A DNA stretch of 64,000 nucleotides from positions 173,191 to 237,190 of the forward strand of contig NZ_VFVL01000006.1 in the NCBI RefSeq assembly GCF_006442815.1. The letters are read 5' to 3'. This document shows positions 16,291-25,643 of this stretch, piece by piece. The position numbers and the translations under genes are program-made. How positions within the stretch are numbered: the stretch's first letter is position 1; every line of letters starts with the position of its first letter. The notes under the pieces were generated by a model, which did not search any database, was not told the DNA's origin, and saw nothing but the letters and a program-made list of their open reading frames with translations. This DNA comes from Mesorhizobium sp. B2-4-3. Its GTDB lineage: Bacteria; Pseudomonadota; Alphaproteobacteria; Rhizobiales; Rhizobiaceae.

Positions 16291-17825
16291 GCGACCTGCT
16301 CCAGCCGGGCCGCGGTGCTTTCGCGCCGGTCGAGCGAGCGCACGGCGAGATCCATGATCGCCTCTTCGGTGGCGGACGCGCCGTCGATCTCGCCCGCGAC
16401 ATGGCCTTGCGACATCACGAAGATGCGGTCCGACAGGCCGATGATCTCCGGTAGCTCGGAGCTGATCATGAGGATGCCGACGCCCTGCTCCGCCAGGTTG
16501 CGGACGATGCGGTAGATTTCGACCTTGGCGCCGATGTCGACGCCGCGCGTCGGCTCGTCGAGGATGAGCAGCTTGCGGGCGATGCGCGACCAGCGGCCGA
16601 AAAGCACCTTCTGCTGGTTGCCGCCGGAAAGATTGCCGACCTTGACCTCCGGCGAAGGTGCGGCCACCGCGAAGTTGCGTATTTGCTCAAGGGCGATTTC
16701 GCGCTCGCCGCGCCGATCGATCAGCCCCCGCCTGGTGACGCCGGCCAGATCGGGCGCCATGACATTCGCCGAGATCGGCAAGCCGAGGAAAAGCCCCTCG
16801 TCCTTGCGGTTCTCGGTCAGGAAGCCGACGCCGTTGCGGATCGCCTCGCGCGGCATGCGCCGGTCCAAGCGCGTGCCGTCGAATTCAATTGTGCCGCCGT
16901 CGAGGTCGCGCGTGCCGAAGATCACCTCGGCCACTTCGGTGCGGCCCGAGCCGACCATTCCGGCGATGCCGACGACCTCGCCCGGCCTGATCGCGAAGCT
17001 GACATCGCGCACGCGATGGCCGGCGCGAAGGTTGCTGATCTTCAGGATGTCCGGCCCGCCGGCCGGCGCCTTGCGGCGCGCCGGATAGATCTGCTCGAGG
17101 CGGCGTCCGACCATCTTGGTGATCATCTCGTCACGCGTCAGGTCGCCGACCGGACCGGTGCCCGCCACCTGTCCGTCCTTCAGGATCGTCACACGGTCGG
17201 CGATCTCGAAGATCTCTTCCAGCCGGTGCGAGACATAGACGATACCGACGCCTTCGCGCTTCAGACGCCGCATGTTGTCGAACAGGAGATCGACCTCACG
17301 GCCGGAAATCACCGCCGTCGGCTCGTCGAGCACGAGCAGCCTCACCTCGCCGACCAGCGCCTTGGCGATCTCGACCATCTGCTGGTCGGCCAGAGGCAAT
17401 TCATCGATCTTGGCATGGGTCGAGATCTTCACGCCGAGCTGCGCCAGTATCTCGGCTGCCCGCGCGTGGCGGGCGCGGCCGGAGATCAGGCCGAGGGCGT
17501 TGCGCGGCTGCGCGTCGACCAGGATGTTCTCGGCGACCGAAAGCTCGGAAAACAGAGCGAGTTCCTGATGGATGACGTGGATACCCGCCGCGCGCGCCTG
17601 CTTTGGCGACTGCCAGGAAACCGGCTTGCCCAGATAGGTCATGCTGCCGCCATTCGGCCTGATGGCGCCGCCCATGACCCGTATGAGGGTTGATTTTCCC
17701 GCGCCGTTTTCGCCGAGAAGAGCGTGGATCTCGCCAGGACGAACGGCAAAATCCACCCTGTCCAGGGGTTTTACGCCCGGATACTCCTTCTCGATGCGAC
17801 TGAGCTCGATGACGGGAGTGACCAT
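16287..17825 (-). CDS. Sugar ABC transporter ATP-binding protein (RbsA/MglA type)
   Basis: A 512-residue protein with two fused ATPase domains. The first has Walker A GENGAGKST (38-46) and a normal Walker B LLVLDEPTA. The second has the degenerate P-loop GMVGSGRTE usual in this family, with LSGGNQQKV and LILDEPTRGVD. It powers import of the ligand of the 17901-19106 binding protein. A hairpin precedes it, likely setting its level below that of the binding protein. Confidence 0.95.
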   Translation of the reverse strand: MVTPVIELSRIEKEYPGVKPLDRVDFAVRPGEIHALLGENGAGKSTLIRVMGGAIRPNGGSMTYLGKPVSWQSPKQARAAGIHVIHQELALFSELSVAENILVDAQPRNALGLISGRARHARAAEILAQLGVKISTHAKIDELPLADQQMVEIAKALVGEVRLLVLDEPTAVISGREVDLLFDNMRRLKREGVGIVYVSHRLEEIFEIADRVTILKDGQVAGTGPVGDLTRDEMITKMVGRRLEQIYPARRKAPAGGPDILKISNLRAGHRVRDVSFAIRPGEVVGIAGMVGSGRTEVAEVIFGTRDLDGGTIEFDGTRLDRRMPREAIRNGVGFLTENRKDEGLFLGLPISANVMAPDLAGVTRRGLIDRRGEREIALEQIRNFAVAAPSPEVKVGNLSGGNQQKVLFGRWSRIARKLLILDEPTRGVDIGAKVEIYRIVRNLAEQGVGILMISSELPEIIGLSDRIFVMSQGHVAGEIDGASATEEAIMDLAVRSLDRRESTAARLEQVA

Positions 17826-17852
17826 TTATCCGATGCTCGAAATTCCGGTTAC

Positions 17853-17888
17853 GCCAGGGTGTGCGTCCGAAGGAACGCACACCCTGGC
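17853..17888 (-). terminator. Intra-operon hairpin between binding-protein and ATPase genes
   Basis: A 14-bp perfect stem (GCCAGGGTGTGCGT, 17853-17866, with 17875-17888), extended by CC/GG with one bulged base. It starts 12 bp after the binding-protein stop codon on the minus strand. Such hairpins commonly protect or terminate most binding-protein transcripts and give low expression of membrane components. Confidence 0.65.
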
Positions 17889-17900
17889 AGGCTGGGAGGC

Positions 17901-19106
17901 TTACTTCGGATAATCGGGCTTGAACGTGCTCGGATTGTATCCGGCCGGCAAGCCGTTGCTCGGCGACAGGTCGCCCGGGTCGCTCATGCTGACATGGTCG
18001 AGCAGGTGCCGGTCGCCCTTGACCGAAACAGTATCGGCTCCGGGCGAGGTCACCACGTTGAAGCTGACCTCGACCTTTTCGGGAACCGGGATACCCTTCA
18101 TGACGTCGAGCACGGTCTCGATGCCGGTGATGCCCATCGAGGTCGGATAGTCGATGCCGACCATCTTGATGTTATGCTGGGAGGCCAGCTGATACATCAA
18201 GGCGATATCGCCGCCGGTCATCGGCGGAATTTCGCCGTCCTTGTAGCCCGCCGCGAGGAAGGCCTGGACGGCGCCGGAGCCTTGCAGCGCGCTGTCGGCC
18301 AGCACGCCGTTGATCTCCTTGCCGTGCTTCTGGATGAGTGCGGCCATCACCGATTTGCCGGTCGCGGGATTCCAGTCGCAATACTGCTTCTCCAGCACCT
18401 TGATGCCGGGAAACTTGCCGAACACCTCTTCGTTCGCCTTGATGCGGATTTCGGCGACGCTCGAGCCGGCAATGCCGGGCAGCATGACGATGTTGCCATT
18501 CCCGCCGAGCGTCTCGCACAGCCACAGGGCTTCCAGACGCCCAAGCGCCCAGTCCGAGGCGGTGATGTAGGTGATGTAGTTGCTCGCCGTCTTCACCTTG
18601 CGGTCGACCATGATGACGGGAATGCCCTGCTCCATGGCGCGCCCGACGACGGAGTCCAACGCGTCTTCCGTGGCGGCGGCGATCAGCAAGACGTCGACGC
18701 CCTGGCTGATCAGGTCCTGGATGTCGGCGATCTGCTTCGAGGGATCGTCATTGGCGTCGGTCGCCAGAAGATGCGCGATCTCATCGCGATGCTGGCCTGC
18801 GGCCCAGAACACGCCGTGCTGGAACGCCACGCGCCAGGCGTTCGATATCGAGGCGTTGGAGAAGCCGATCGTATAGGGGCCTTCCTTCTTCCACTTCGAC
18901 GTATCGACCATCGCGTTGGCGTTCGGATTCCAGATCCAGGTCCGCGGCACGCCGTAATAGCCGGGCTTGGTTTCTTCCGCCGCGGCGGGGGCGGTCGCGC
19001 CGAGTCCCAAGGTCGAGACGGCGCCGGCGGCCGCCAGCGCGGCGGGCGCCTTGCGGATGAAGCTCGCACGAGATATCTTTTGATCCAAGATGCTCTTTAT
19101 AGTCAT
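17901..19106 (-). CDS. Periplasmic sugar-binding protein of ABC importer
   Basis: A 401-residue type I periplasmic binding protein (RbsB-like), with YTIGFSNASISNAWR, then DIQDLISQGVDVLLIAAATE and VIMVDRKV as in ribose/galactose-binding proteins. The N-terminus SRASFIRKAPAALAAAGAVS ending at APAAAEE is a Tat-like leader in which the twin arginines are not both present, so Sec or degenerate Tat export is possible. ATG 19106 follows a strong ribosome binding site (AGGAGGAGGAAGG). It is first in the ten-gene unit. A degenerate half of the LacI-type palindrome (TGGATACC, 19132-19139) is just upstream. Confidence 0.92.
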   Translation of the reverse strand: MTIKSILDQKISRASFIRKAPAALAAAGAVSTLGLGATAPAAAEETKPGYYGVPRTWIWNPNANAMVDTSKWKKEGPYTIGFSNASISNAWRVAFQHGVFWAAGQHRDEIAHLLATDANDDPSKQIADIQDLISQGVDVLLIAAATEDALDSVVGRAMEQGIPVIMVDRKVKTASNYITYITASDWALGRLEALWLCETLGGNGNIVMLPGIAGSSVAEIRIKANEEVFGKFPGIKVLEKQYCDWNPATGKSVMAALIQKHGKEINGVLADSALQGSGAVQAFLAAGYKDGEIPPMTGGDIALMYQLASQHNIKMVGIDYPTSMGITGIETVLDVMKGIPVPEKVEVSFNVVTSPGADTVSVKGDRHLLDHVSMSDPGDLSPSNGLPAGYNPSTFKPDYPK

Positions 19107-19397
19107 ACCTTCCTCCTCCTGGGCACCCTTTTGGATACCGATTGTTCCTACCCCAAGTAAAAATTTGATAATTTATAGTCTATTTCGTAATTTATATCGA
19201 AAAATACAAAGCGCCCGGCGACAACCGGTTGCCCAAGCCTCCCAACGCTTCGGATTAGCGGACGCATCGCCGCGAAGGTCAATCTCCTGAGTTGTAATAG
19301 CTGCTATTACGATTTTCTCGATTGGGCGCAGCAACGGTTGCGATCTAATAGGCAGCAGGTACCGGAAGCCTGAGATACGCCCGGGGAGGATCGACCG

Positions 19398-20162
19398 TTG
19401 AAAATTCTCGTTGTGCTGCGAATGATCCCGGATTCCGCTGGCGAGCTCGAACTGACGGGCGACGGACGCGGCATCGACCGCGAATGGCTGGATTTCCAGC
19501 TCAATGATTTCGACGACCATGCGCTGGAAGAGGCGATCCTTTTGAAGGAAGCCGCTGGCGCGACGGTCGTGGCCGTCGCCATCGGCGAGGGAAGTAACCG
19601 CGTGCTGCAGATGGCGGTCGCCCGCGGTGCGGACGAGGCGATCGCGCTCGAGGCCGAAGCGGACGGCATGATCGACTCGCGCGCGATTGCCGGTTCCATC
19701 GTCGCGCTCGCCCGCTCGAAGGCCGCCGATCTCGTCCTTTGCGGCGTCCAGTCGACCGAGGATCTGTTCGGCCAGCTCGTGCCCTATGCCGGCGCCCGGC
19801 TCGGCTGGCCGCATGTCTCCGGGTCCAGCAGGCTGAGCATCGAGGCTTCCGCCCTTCGCGTCACGCAGGAGCGCGGCGGCGGCATCGCCGCGACATACGA
19901 GATTGCGCTGCCGGCGGTGATTGGCGTGCAGACCGCCTCCAAGGCGCCGCGCTATGTCTCGGGCAGCAAGCTTAGAGAGGCGTCGAAGACGGCCATGGGC
20001 AAGGCGGCGTCCGAACCCGCCGGGTTCGAAAGATCGGCCGAGATCGTCGCGCTGAGATTGCCTGGACAGCGCGGCACCGGTGAAAATCTCGGAGACAATC
20101 CCGAAAATGTCGCCGACAGGCTGGCCAGCATCCTGGCGGCCAAAGGCTTTGCAGGAGTTTAA
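19398..20162 (+). CDS. Electron transfer flavoprotein beta subunit
   Basis: A 254-residue ETF-beta/FixA family protein (LRMIPDSAGELEL at the start, then NDFDDHALEEAILLKEA and the AMP-binding region with CGVQSTEDLFGQLVPYAGARL). It starts with TTG 19398, 8 bases after GGGGAGGA. Paired with ETF alpha it carries electrons from a flavin dehydrogenase to a membrane quinone reductase. It is divergent from the ABC binding-protein gene across an AT-rich region (19107-19397). Confidence 0.9.
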   Translation: MKILVVLRMIPDSAGELELTGDGRGIDREWLDFQLNDFDDHALEEAILLKEAAGATVVAVAIGEGSNRVLQMAVARGADEAIALEAEADGMIDSRAIAGSIVALARSKAADLVLCGVQSTEDLFGQLVPYAGARLGWPHVSGSSRLSIEASALRVTQERGGGIAATYEIALPAVIGVQTASKAPRYVSGSKLREASKTAMGKAASEPAGFERSAEIVALRLPGQRGTGENLGDNPENVADRLASILAAKGFAGV

Positions 20163-20165
20163 GCG

Positions 20166-21128
20166 ATGCGGATTGTCGCCTGCACGGAAGGCTCATTCGG
20201 CAAGATCGAGCCCTTTTCGCTGGAAATGATCACGGCGGCGCGCATGGCCGGCGCTGCCGGCGACGAGGTGGTCGCTTTCTTCGCAGGCCAGGATCCGGAA
20301 CCCGCCGTCACGAGCCTCGGCGCTGCCGACAGGCTTGTCGCGGCGAGCGCCGGCAATACCCAGCTCATCGCCGCCGAATCCTATGCGCGGCTGCTGGCGG
20401 ATACCGTTGCAGCCGAAGAGCCGGGCCTGGTGCTGGTGCCATACTCCGCCAACGGGCTCGACGTCGCCGGTGATCTCGCGGCGCGCACCGGTTGGCCGCT
20501 GGTCTCCTATGTCAACGAAATCAGCCGCGACGGCGACTGGCTGGCCGTCGTCGCGCAGGTCTATGGCGGCAAGATCCTCGCCGAATGCAGTGTGCCCTTG
20601 CCGGCCATCCTGATGGTCAATCCCGGCGCCTTCGCCGAAGCCGAGCGGCGCGCGGTCGATCCGTCCAAGCTGCAACATTCCGACGCCACGCCCGTCGTGG
20701 CCGAAGGCAAGGTCCGTCTCGTCGGCGTCGAGGTTCCCAATTATGACGGCGTCGACCTCACGACGGCCGAGCGGATCGTCTGCGTCGGCCGCGGCATCGG
20801 CGACGAGGCCAGCATCGACATCGCGCGCGGTCTCGCGGACATCCTTGGCGCGGAGATCGCCGGCAGCCGCCCGGTGGTGGACAGCGGCTGGCTGCCGAAG
20901 GTGCGGCAGGTCGGCAAATCCGGCCAGAAGGTCAAGCCGAAGCTCTATCTGGCGCTCGGCGTTTCCGGCGCCCCGGAGCATCTCGAAGGCATGTCGAAGT
21001 CGGACCTGATCATCGCTGTGAACACCGATCCGAAGGCGCCGATCTTCAATGTCGCGCATTTCGGCGCGACCTGCGACCTGTTCGATCTCGTCGCCAATCT
21101 CAGCGAGCGGCTGCAGACCGGCCGCTGA
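20166..21128 (+). CDS. Electron transfer flavoprotein alpha subunit
   Basis: A 320-residue ETF-alpha/FixB family protein. The C-terminal FAD domain is canonical: AGSRPVVDSGW, QVGKSGQKVKPKLYLALG, then SGAPEHLEGM and AVNTDPKAPIF. It starts 3 bases after the beta subunit stop and ends one base before the Fe-S protein start. The three form one electron-transfer module. Confidence 0.92.
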   Translation: MRIVACTEGSFGKIEPFSLEMITAARMAGAAGDEVVAFFAGQDPEPAVTSLGAADRLVAASAGNTQLIAAESYARLLADTVAAEEPGLVLVPYSANGLDVAGDLAARTGWPLVSYVNEISRDGDWLAVVAQVYGGKILAECSVPLPAILMVNPGAFAEAERRAVDPSKLQHSDATPVVAEGKVRLVGVEVPNYDGVDLTTAERIVCVGRGIGDEASIDIARGLADILGAEIAGSRPVVDSGWLPKVRQVGKSGQKVKPKLYLALGVSGAPEHLEGMSKSDLIIAVNTDPKAPIFNVAHFGATCDLFDLVANLSERLQTGR

Positions 21129-21129
21129 T

Positions 21130-23094
21130 ATGAGCGAGACGCCTATACTGTGGATCGTCACGCTGGCGGCCGTCGCGCTGACACTTTGGCGCTCCCGCCG
21201 CTACGTCGCAACGTTGGCGCTGGCGCCGGGCGCAAGCCGGTTCGACCAGCCATGGCGCCGCCTGGAAGGTCTCGCCATCGCGATCGGCCTGCATCGCAAG
21301 ATGCTGCGCAAGCAGCTGTCGGGAATCCTGCACGCGCTGATCTTCGTTTCGTTCTTCGTCCTGTTCACCGTCACGATCGAGGCTTTCGGCTCACGCCTGT
21401 TCCCCGGCTTTTCGCTGGCGCCGATCGGTGGCGACAGCTGGATCGCGCTGCTGCAGGATCTGTTCGCGGTGCTGATGCTGGTAGGCCTCGGCCTGGCCGT
21501 CTATCAGCGCTATATCCTGAAGCCGGCGCGGTTCAGGGGATCGAGCGGCAACGATGCGGCGATCATCTATGCGCTCATCCTGCTCATCGTCTCATCCCTG
21601 CTGATCGAGGCCGGCGCGCGGATCGTCGGCGGCGCCGACGGGTCATGGCGGCCGGTCGCGTCGTTGGTAGCCGATCTGCTCCGCGTCTTGAGCGTTCAGG
21701 CACATCCGACGGAGCAAATTGCCTATTGGGTCCATATCGGCGCCATCCTCGCCTTCCTAGTCTATATTCCGGGCTCAAAGCATCGGCACATGTTCCTGGC
21801 CGCGCCGAACATCTATTTTCGCAACCTCGAACCGGCCGGGACCGCGCCCGCGGTGCCTCCGGAGCGTGAGAATCCGGGCGTGGCATCGCTTGCACAATTC
21901 GACTGGAAACAGCAGCTCGACCTCTTGTCCTGCACCGAATGCGGACGCTGCCAGGCGGTCTGCCCCGCCTACGCCTCGGGCCTGCCTCTCAGCCCGAAGA
22001 TGCTGATCACCGACATGCGCGACGCGCTGGCGGACGAGACGTCCACACCTCTGGTGGGCGGCGTGATCGCCGAAGAGACGCTGTGGGCCTGCACGACCTG
22101 CCGGGCCTGCATGGAGGCTTGTCCGGTCGAGATCGAGCATTTGCCCAAGATCATCGACATGCGGCGCCATCTTGTCGATGAAGGCCATGTCAGCCCCATG
22201 CTACAGGACGCGCTGTCGAACCTCACGCGTCTAGGGAACTCGATGGGCAAGCCGTCCAAGATGCGGGCGCGCTGGACGAAGGAGCTCGGCTTCCCGGTCA
22301 AGGACGCTCGCAGCGAACCGGTCGACGTCTTGTGGTTCGTCGGCGACTACGCGTCCTACGATCCGCGTGTCCAGGATGTGACCCGCAAGGTCGCCGAGCT
22401 TTTCACGGCCGCCGGCGTCGATTTCGGTATCCTCTTCGACGCCGAGCGCAACAGCGGCAACGACGTGAGGCGCGTCGGCGAAGAAGGCCTGTTCGAGACG
22501 CTTGCCCAATCCAACATCGACGCGATCCGCGAATGCAGCTTCAACCGCATCGTCACCACGGATCCGCACAGCCTGAACGCGCTGAAGAACGACTATCGTC
22601 ATTTTGGTGCAGAGTTCGAGGTGCTTCACTACACAGCATTGCTTGCCGAACTGGTCACGGCGGGCAGGCTCGACATCGCACCGGCGGGCGGCGCCACGGT
22701 GACCTATCACGATCCCTGCTATCTCGGCCGCTACAATGGCGGCTTCGACGCGCCGCGCGACCTCATCAAGGCGGCGGGCTATGCCCTGCACGATATGCCG
22801 CGCTGCCGCGAGAATTCCTTTTGTTGCGGCGCCGGCGGCGGCCGCATCTGGCAGGGCGACGACGGCGTCAAGGAGCGCCCCAGCGAAAATCGCATCCGCG
22901 AGGCGCTTGGCCTGGGCGTCGGGATCTTTGTCGTCGCCTGTCCCAAGGACAAGGTCATGTACACAGCCGCCACCGATGCGCTCGGCGTGGCAGGTCAGTT
23001 GAAGGTTGTCGACGTGGCTGAGTTGATCAGGCTGCGGGAAGCGCCCGCCGCTGAAGGTTACGACCGGATCGAGGGCGGCGCGATCAACGGCTGA
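21130..23094 (+). CDS. Membrane Fe-S oxidoreductase, ETF:quinone oxidoreductase-like (DgcB/EtfD type)
   Basis: A 654-residue protein. An N-terminal membrane domain (about 5 hydrophobic segments in residues 1-220) is followed by two [4Fe-4S] motifs, C268/C271/C274/C278 and C321/C324/C327/C331, then two CCG-type domains, the second with HDPCYLGR and FCCGAGGGR. This heterodisulfide-reductase-like layout is found in proteins that take electrons from ETF to the quinone pool, such as DgcB in dimethylglycine catabolism and mycobacterial EtfD. ATG 21130 is chosen by coupling (TGATATG). No partner flavin dehydrogenase is adjacent. Confidence 0.85.
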   Translation: MSETPILWIVTLAAVALTLWRSRRYVATLALAPGASRFDQPWRRLEGLAIAIGLHRKMLRKQLSGILHALIFVSFFVLFTVTIEAFGSRLFPGFSLAPIGGDSWIALLQDLFAVLMLVGLGLAVYQRYILKPARFRGSSGNDAAIIYALILLIVSSLLIEAGARIVGGADGSWRPVASLVADLLRVLSVQAHPTEQIAYWVHIGAILAFLVYIPGSKHRHMFLAAPNIYFRNLEPAGTAPAVPPERENPGVASLAQFDWKQQLDLLSCTECGRCQAVCPAYASGLPLSPKMLITDMRDALADETSTPLVGGVIAEETLWACTTCRACMEACPVEIEHLPKIIDMRRHLVDEGHVSPMLQDALSNLTRLGNSMGKPSKMRARWTKELGFPVKDARSEPVDVLWFVGDYASYDPRVQDVTRKVAELFTAAGVDFGILFDAERNSGNDVRRVGEEGLFETLAQSNIDAIRECSFNRIVTTDPHSLNALKNDYRHFGAEFEVLHYTALLAELVTAGRLDIAPAGGATVTYHDPCYLGRYNGGFDAPRDLIKAAGYALHDMPRCRENSFCCGAGGGRIWQGDDGVKERPSENRIREALGLGVGIFVVACPKDKVMYTAATDALGVAGQLKVVDVAELIRLREAPAAEGYDRIEGGAING

Positions 23095-23118
23095 CCGCGC
23101 CGAGCGCTCTTTGCGGGG

Positions 23119-24219
23119 TCAAGCGCCGCTCCACATTGCGTCCGGCACCACCACCAGCTTGCCGACGAAGTCCTTGCCCATGAAGTCGGTCTGGGCGCGG
23201 TGGAAATCCGACAGTTTGTAGACGCCGCCGACCAGCGGCTTGATCTTCTTGTCCTCGATGTAGCGGACGATGCGACGGAAGTCGGCCCGCGTGCCCTGGC
23301 TCGAGCCGTGGAGCTGGAGCTGCTTCAGATACATGGTGCGGAGGTCGAACTGCACCACCGGCCCGGCAATGGCGCCCGCCGTGGTGTAGCGGCCCTCGGG
23401 GCGCAGAATGCGCAGCAGGTCGTTGAAGATGGCGCCGCCGACCAGATCCGCCACCACGTCGATGGGCTGGCCGCCCGTCCCTTCGTTCACTGCGGTGAGC
23501 AGGTCGGCCACGCCGCGCGTGATCACCTTCTCGGCGCCGATGTCGAGCACGGCCTGTTCCTTGCCCTTGCCGGCCACCGCGTAGGGGATGGCGCCGCGCG
23601 CCCTTGCCAGCTGCACGATGCCGGAACCGACGCCGCCGGAGGCGCCGGTGACAAGCACACGCTCGCCGGCCTTCAGCGCGGCACGTTCCAGCATCTGCTC
23701 GCCGGTGAGATAGGCGCAGCAGAAGGTGGCGAGCTCGACATCGCTCAGATCGGTGTCGACGACATGCGCGTTTTCGGCCGGCAGCGCCTGGTATTCGGCG
23801 TATCCGCCGTCGCGGCCGTGGCCCATATAGTCGATGTCGGCCAGCGAATCGTCGTCGCGGTTATAGATCGAGAAGTCGACCATGACGCGCTCGCCGATGC
23901 GGTTCGCAGGCACGCCGTCACCGACTGCGACGACGGTGCCAACCGTGTCGGTGCCCTGGATGCGCGGGAAGGTGAGCGTGTTGCCCTGGCGGCGCCAGGT
24001 CGACACGGCAGCCGCATCCTCCTCCGTGCCATAGGCGCCCTGGCGCACCCAGACATCGGTGTTGTTCATGCCGCAGGCGCTGACCTTGACTAGCACTTCG
24101 CCGGCAGCCGGCGCGGGCACTTTCACATCGGTGCGGTAGACGAGCTTCTCCAGGCCACCATGGCCGATAAGCTGCACGGCGGCCATCGTGGCAGGGATCG
24201 TTCTGGTCATGGCATTCAT
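23119..24219 (-). CDS. Zinc-type alcohol dehydrogenase / quinone oxidoreductase (MDR) family protein
   Basis: A 366-residue medium-chain dehydrogenase: a GroES-like N-terminal domain (CGMNNTDVWVRQGAYG) and an NAD(P) domain with VTGASGGVGSGIVQLAR. The four-Cys structural zinc lobe is not seen. It starts 8 bp after the aminotransferase stop and is probably co-transcribed with it. It is not part of known ectoine degradation; it might be a side enzyme or simply a neighbour. Confidence 0.85.
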   Translation of the reverse strand: MNAMTRTIPATMAAVQLIGHGGLEKLVYRTDVKVPAPAAGEVLVKVSACGMNNTDVWVRQGAYGTEEDAAAVSTWRRQGNTLTFPRIQGTDTVGTVVAVGDGVPANRIGERVMVDFSIYNRDDDSLADIDYMGHGRDGGYAEYQALPAENAHVVDTDLSDVELATFCCAYLTGEQMLERAALKAGERVLVTGASGGVGSGIVQLARARGAIPYAVAGKGKEQAVLDIGAEKVITRGVADLLTAVNEGTGGQPIDVVADLVGGAIFNDLLRILRPEGRYTTAGAIAGPVVQFDLRTMYLKQLQLHGSSQGTRADFRRIVRYIEDKKIKPLVGGVYKLSDFHRAQTDFMGKDFVGKLVVVPDAMWSGA

Positions 24220-24227
24220 ATCGCTTC

Positions 24228-25607
24228 TCAGATGTTTGCAAGCACGCTGTTGACCGCGTCGGCGGTCTTGGCGACGACGACGTCGGCCTCCTCCCGCGTC
24301 AGGCAGAGCGGCGGCGCGAAGCCGAGGATATCGCCCTGCGGCATGGCGCGGCCGATGACGCCGCTTGCCGCGAGCGCCGTGGCGATCTGCGGCCCGACCT
24401 TCAGCGCCGGATCGAAGAAGACGCGGTCGTCGCGGTCCTCGACGAACTCGATCGCAGCCAGCATGCCGTCGCCGCGGACCTCGCCGACATTCCGGCGTCC
24501 GCCGACGGCCTTGGCGAGCTCGGCGCGGAAATAGCCGCCGGTCTCGCCGGCATTCTTCACCAGGTCCATCTCATCGATCAGCTCGAGATTGGCGACACCG
24601 GCGGCAACGCAGATCGGGTGCGCCGAATAGGTCCAGCCATGGCCGAGGGAGCCAAGCTTGTCGGAGCCCTTGACCAGCACCTGCCAGACCTTGTCGGAGA
24701 CGATGACGCCGGAAAGCGGCGCATAGGCCGAGGTCAGGCCCTTGGCGATGGTGATCAGGTCCGGCTTGATGCCGTAATGGTCGGAGCCGAACATGGAGCC
24801 GAGACGACCGAAGCCGGTCACCACCTCGTCGGCGACGAGCAGCACGTCGTATTTGTTCAGCACGGCCTGGATCTTCTGCCAGTAGCTGGCCGGCGGCGGC
24901 ACGATGCCGCCCGTGCCGAGGATCGGCTCGCCGATGAAGGCCGCGACGGTGTCCGGGCCTTCGGCGAGGATCATCTCCTCGAGCTTGTCGGCGCAATGTT
25001 GCGAGAACTGCTCCTCGCTCATCGAGCGGTCGGCGCGGCGGAAATAATAGGGCGCCTCGGTGTGCAGGATCGGCGCGCGCGGCAGGTCGAAGGCGTTGTG
25101 GAACAGCTCGAGCCCGGTCAGCGAACCGGTCATCACGCCAGAGCCGTGATAGCCGCGCCAGCGCGAGATGATCTTCTTCTTCTCGGGCCGGCCCAGCACA
25201 TTGTTGTAATACCAGATCAGCTTGATGTTGGTCTCGTTGGCGTCAGAGCCGGAGAGGCCGAAATAGACCCTCGACATGCCCTTCGGCGCGCGGTCGATGA
25301 TCATCTTGGCGAGCGTGATCGAGGCTTCGGTGCCGTGCCCGACATAGGCGTGATAGTAGGCGAGGTTCTTGGCCTGCTCGGCGATGGCATCGGCGATCTT
25401 CTGGCGGCCGTAGCCGACATTCACGCAATAGAGGCCGGCGAAGGCATCGATGCTCTTCTTGCCGGTGTTGTCCCAGACGGTGACGCCTTCGCCACCAGCC
25501 ATGATGCGGGCGGGTGACTCACCCCGCGCATGCGTGCCCATATGCGTCGAGGGATGGAAAAAGTGGTCGCGGTCCCAGGCGGTGAGTTCGTTGGACTGTT
25601 CGAGCAT
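24228..25607 (-). CDS. doeD: Class III aminotransferase, probable L-2,4-diaminobutyrate transaminase of ectoine catabolism
   Basis: A 459-residue PLP-dependent class III (omega) aminotransferase with GLSGSDANETNIKL, Asp260 in VADEVVTGFGRLG and the PLP lysine Lys289 in TIAKGLTSAYAPL. In ectoine degradation this family (called Atf or DoeD) converts diaminobutyrate to aspartate semialdehyde. It is 36 bp downstream of the semialdehyde dehydrogenase gene, next to the AsnC and EnuR regulators and the ehu/eut genes. The family also contains putrescine and taurine transaminases; context decides the call. Confidence 0.85.
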   Translation of the reverse strand: MLEQSNELTAWDRDHFFHPSTHMGTHARGESPARIMAGGEGVTVWDNTGKKSIDAFAGLYCVNVGYGRQKIADAIAEQAKNLAYYHAYVGHGTEASITLAKMIIDRAPKGMSRVYFGLSGSDANETNIKLIWYYNNVLGRPEKKKIISRWRGYHGSGVMTGSLTGLELFHNAFDLPRAPILHTEAPYYFRRADRSMSEEQFSQHCADKLEEMILAEGPDTVAAFIGEPILGTGGIVPPPASYWQKIQAVLNKYDVLLVADEVVTGFGRLGSMFGSDHYGIKPDLITIAKGLTSAYAPLSGVIVSDKVWQVLVKGSDKLGSLGHGWTYSAHPICVAAGVANLELIDEMDLVKNAGETGGYFRAELAKAVGGRRNVGEVRGDGMLAAIEFVEDRDDRVFFDPALKVGPQIATALAASGVIGRAMPQGDILGFAPPLCLTREEADVVVAKTADAVNSVLANI

Positions 25608-25643
25608 TTTTTTACTCCTTGTTCGGATTCCCCCGACGGGCGC

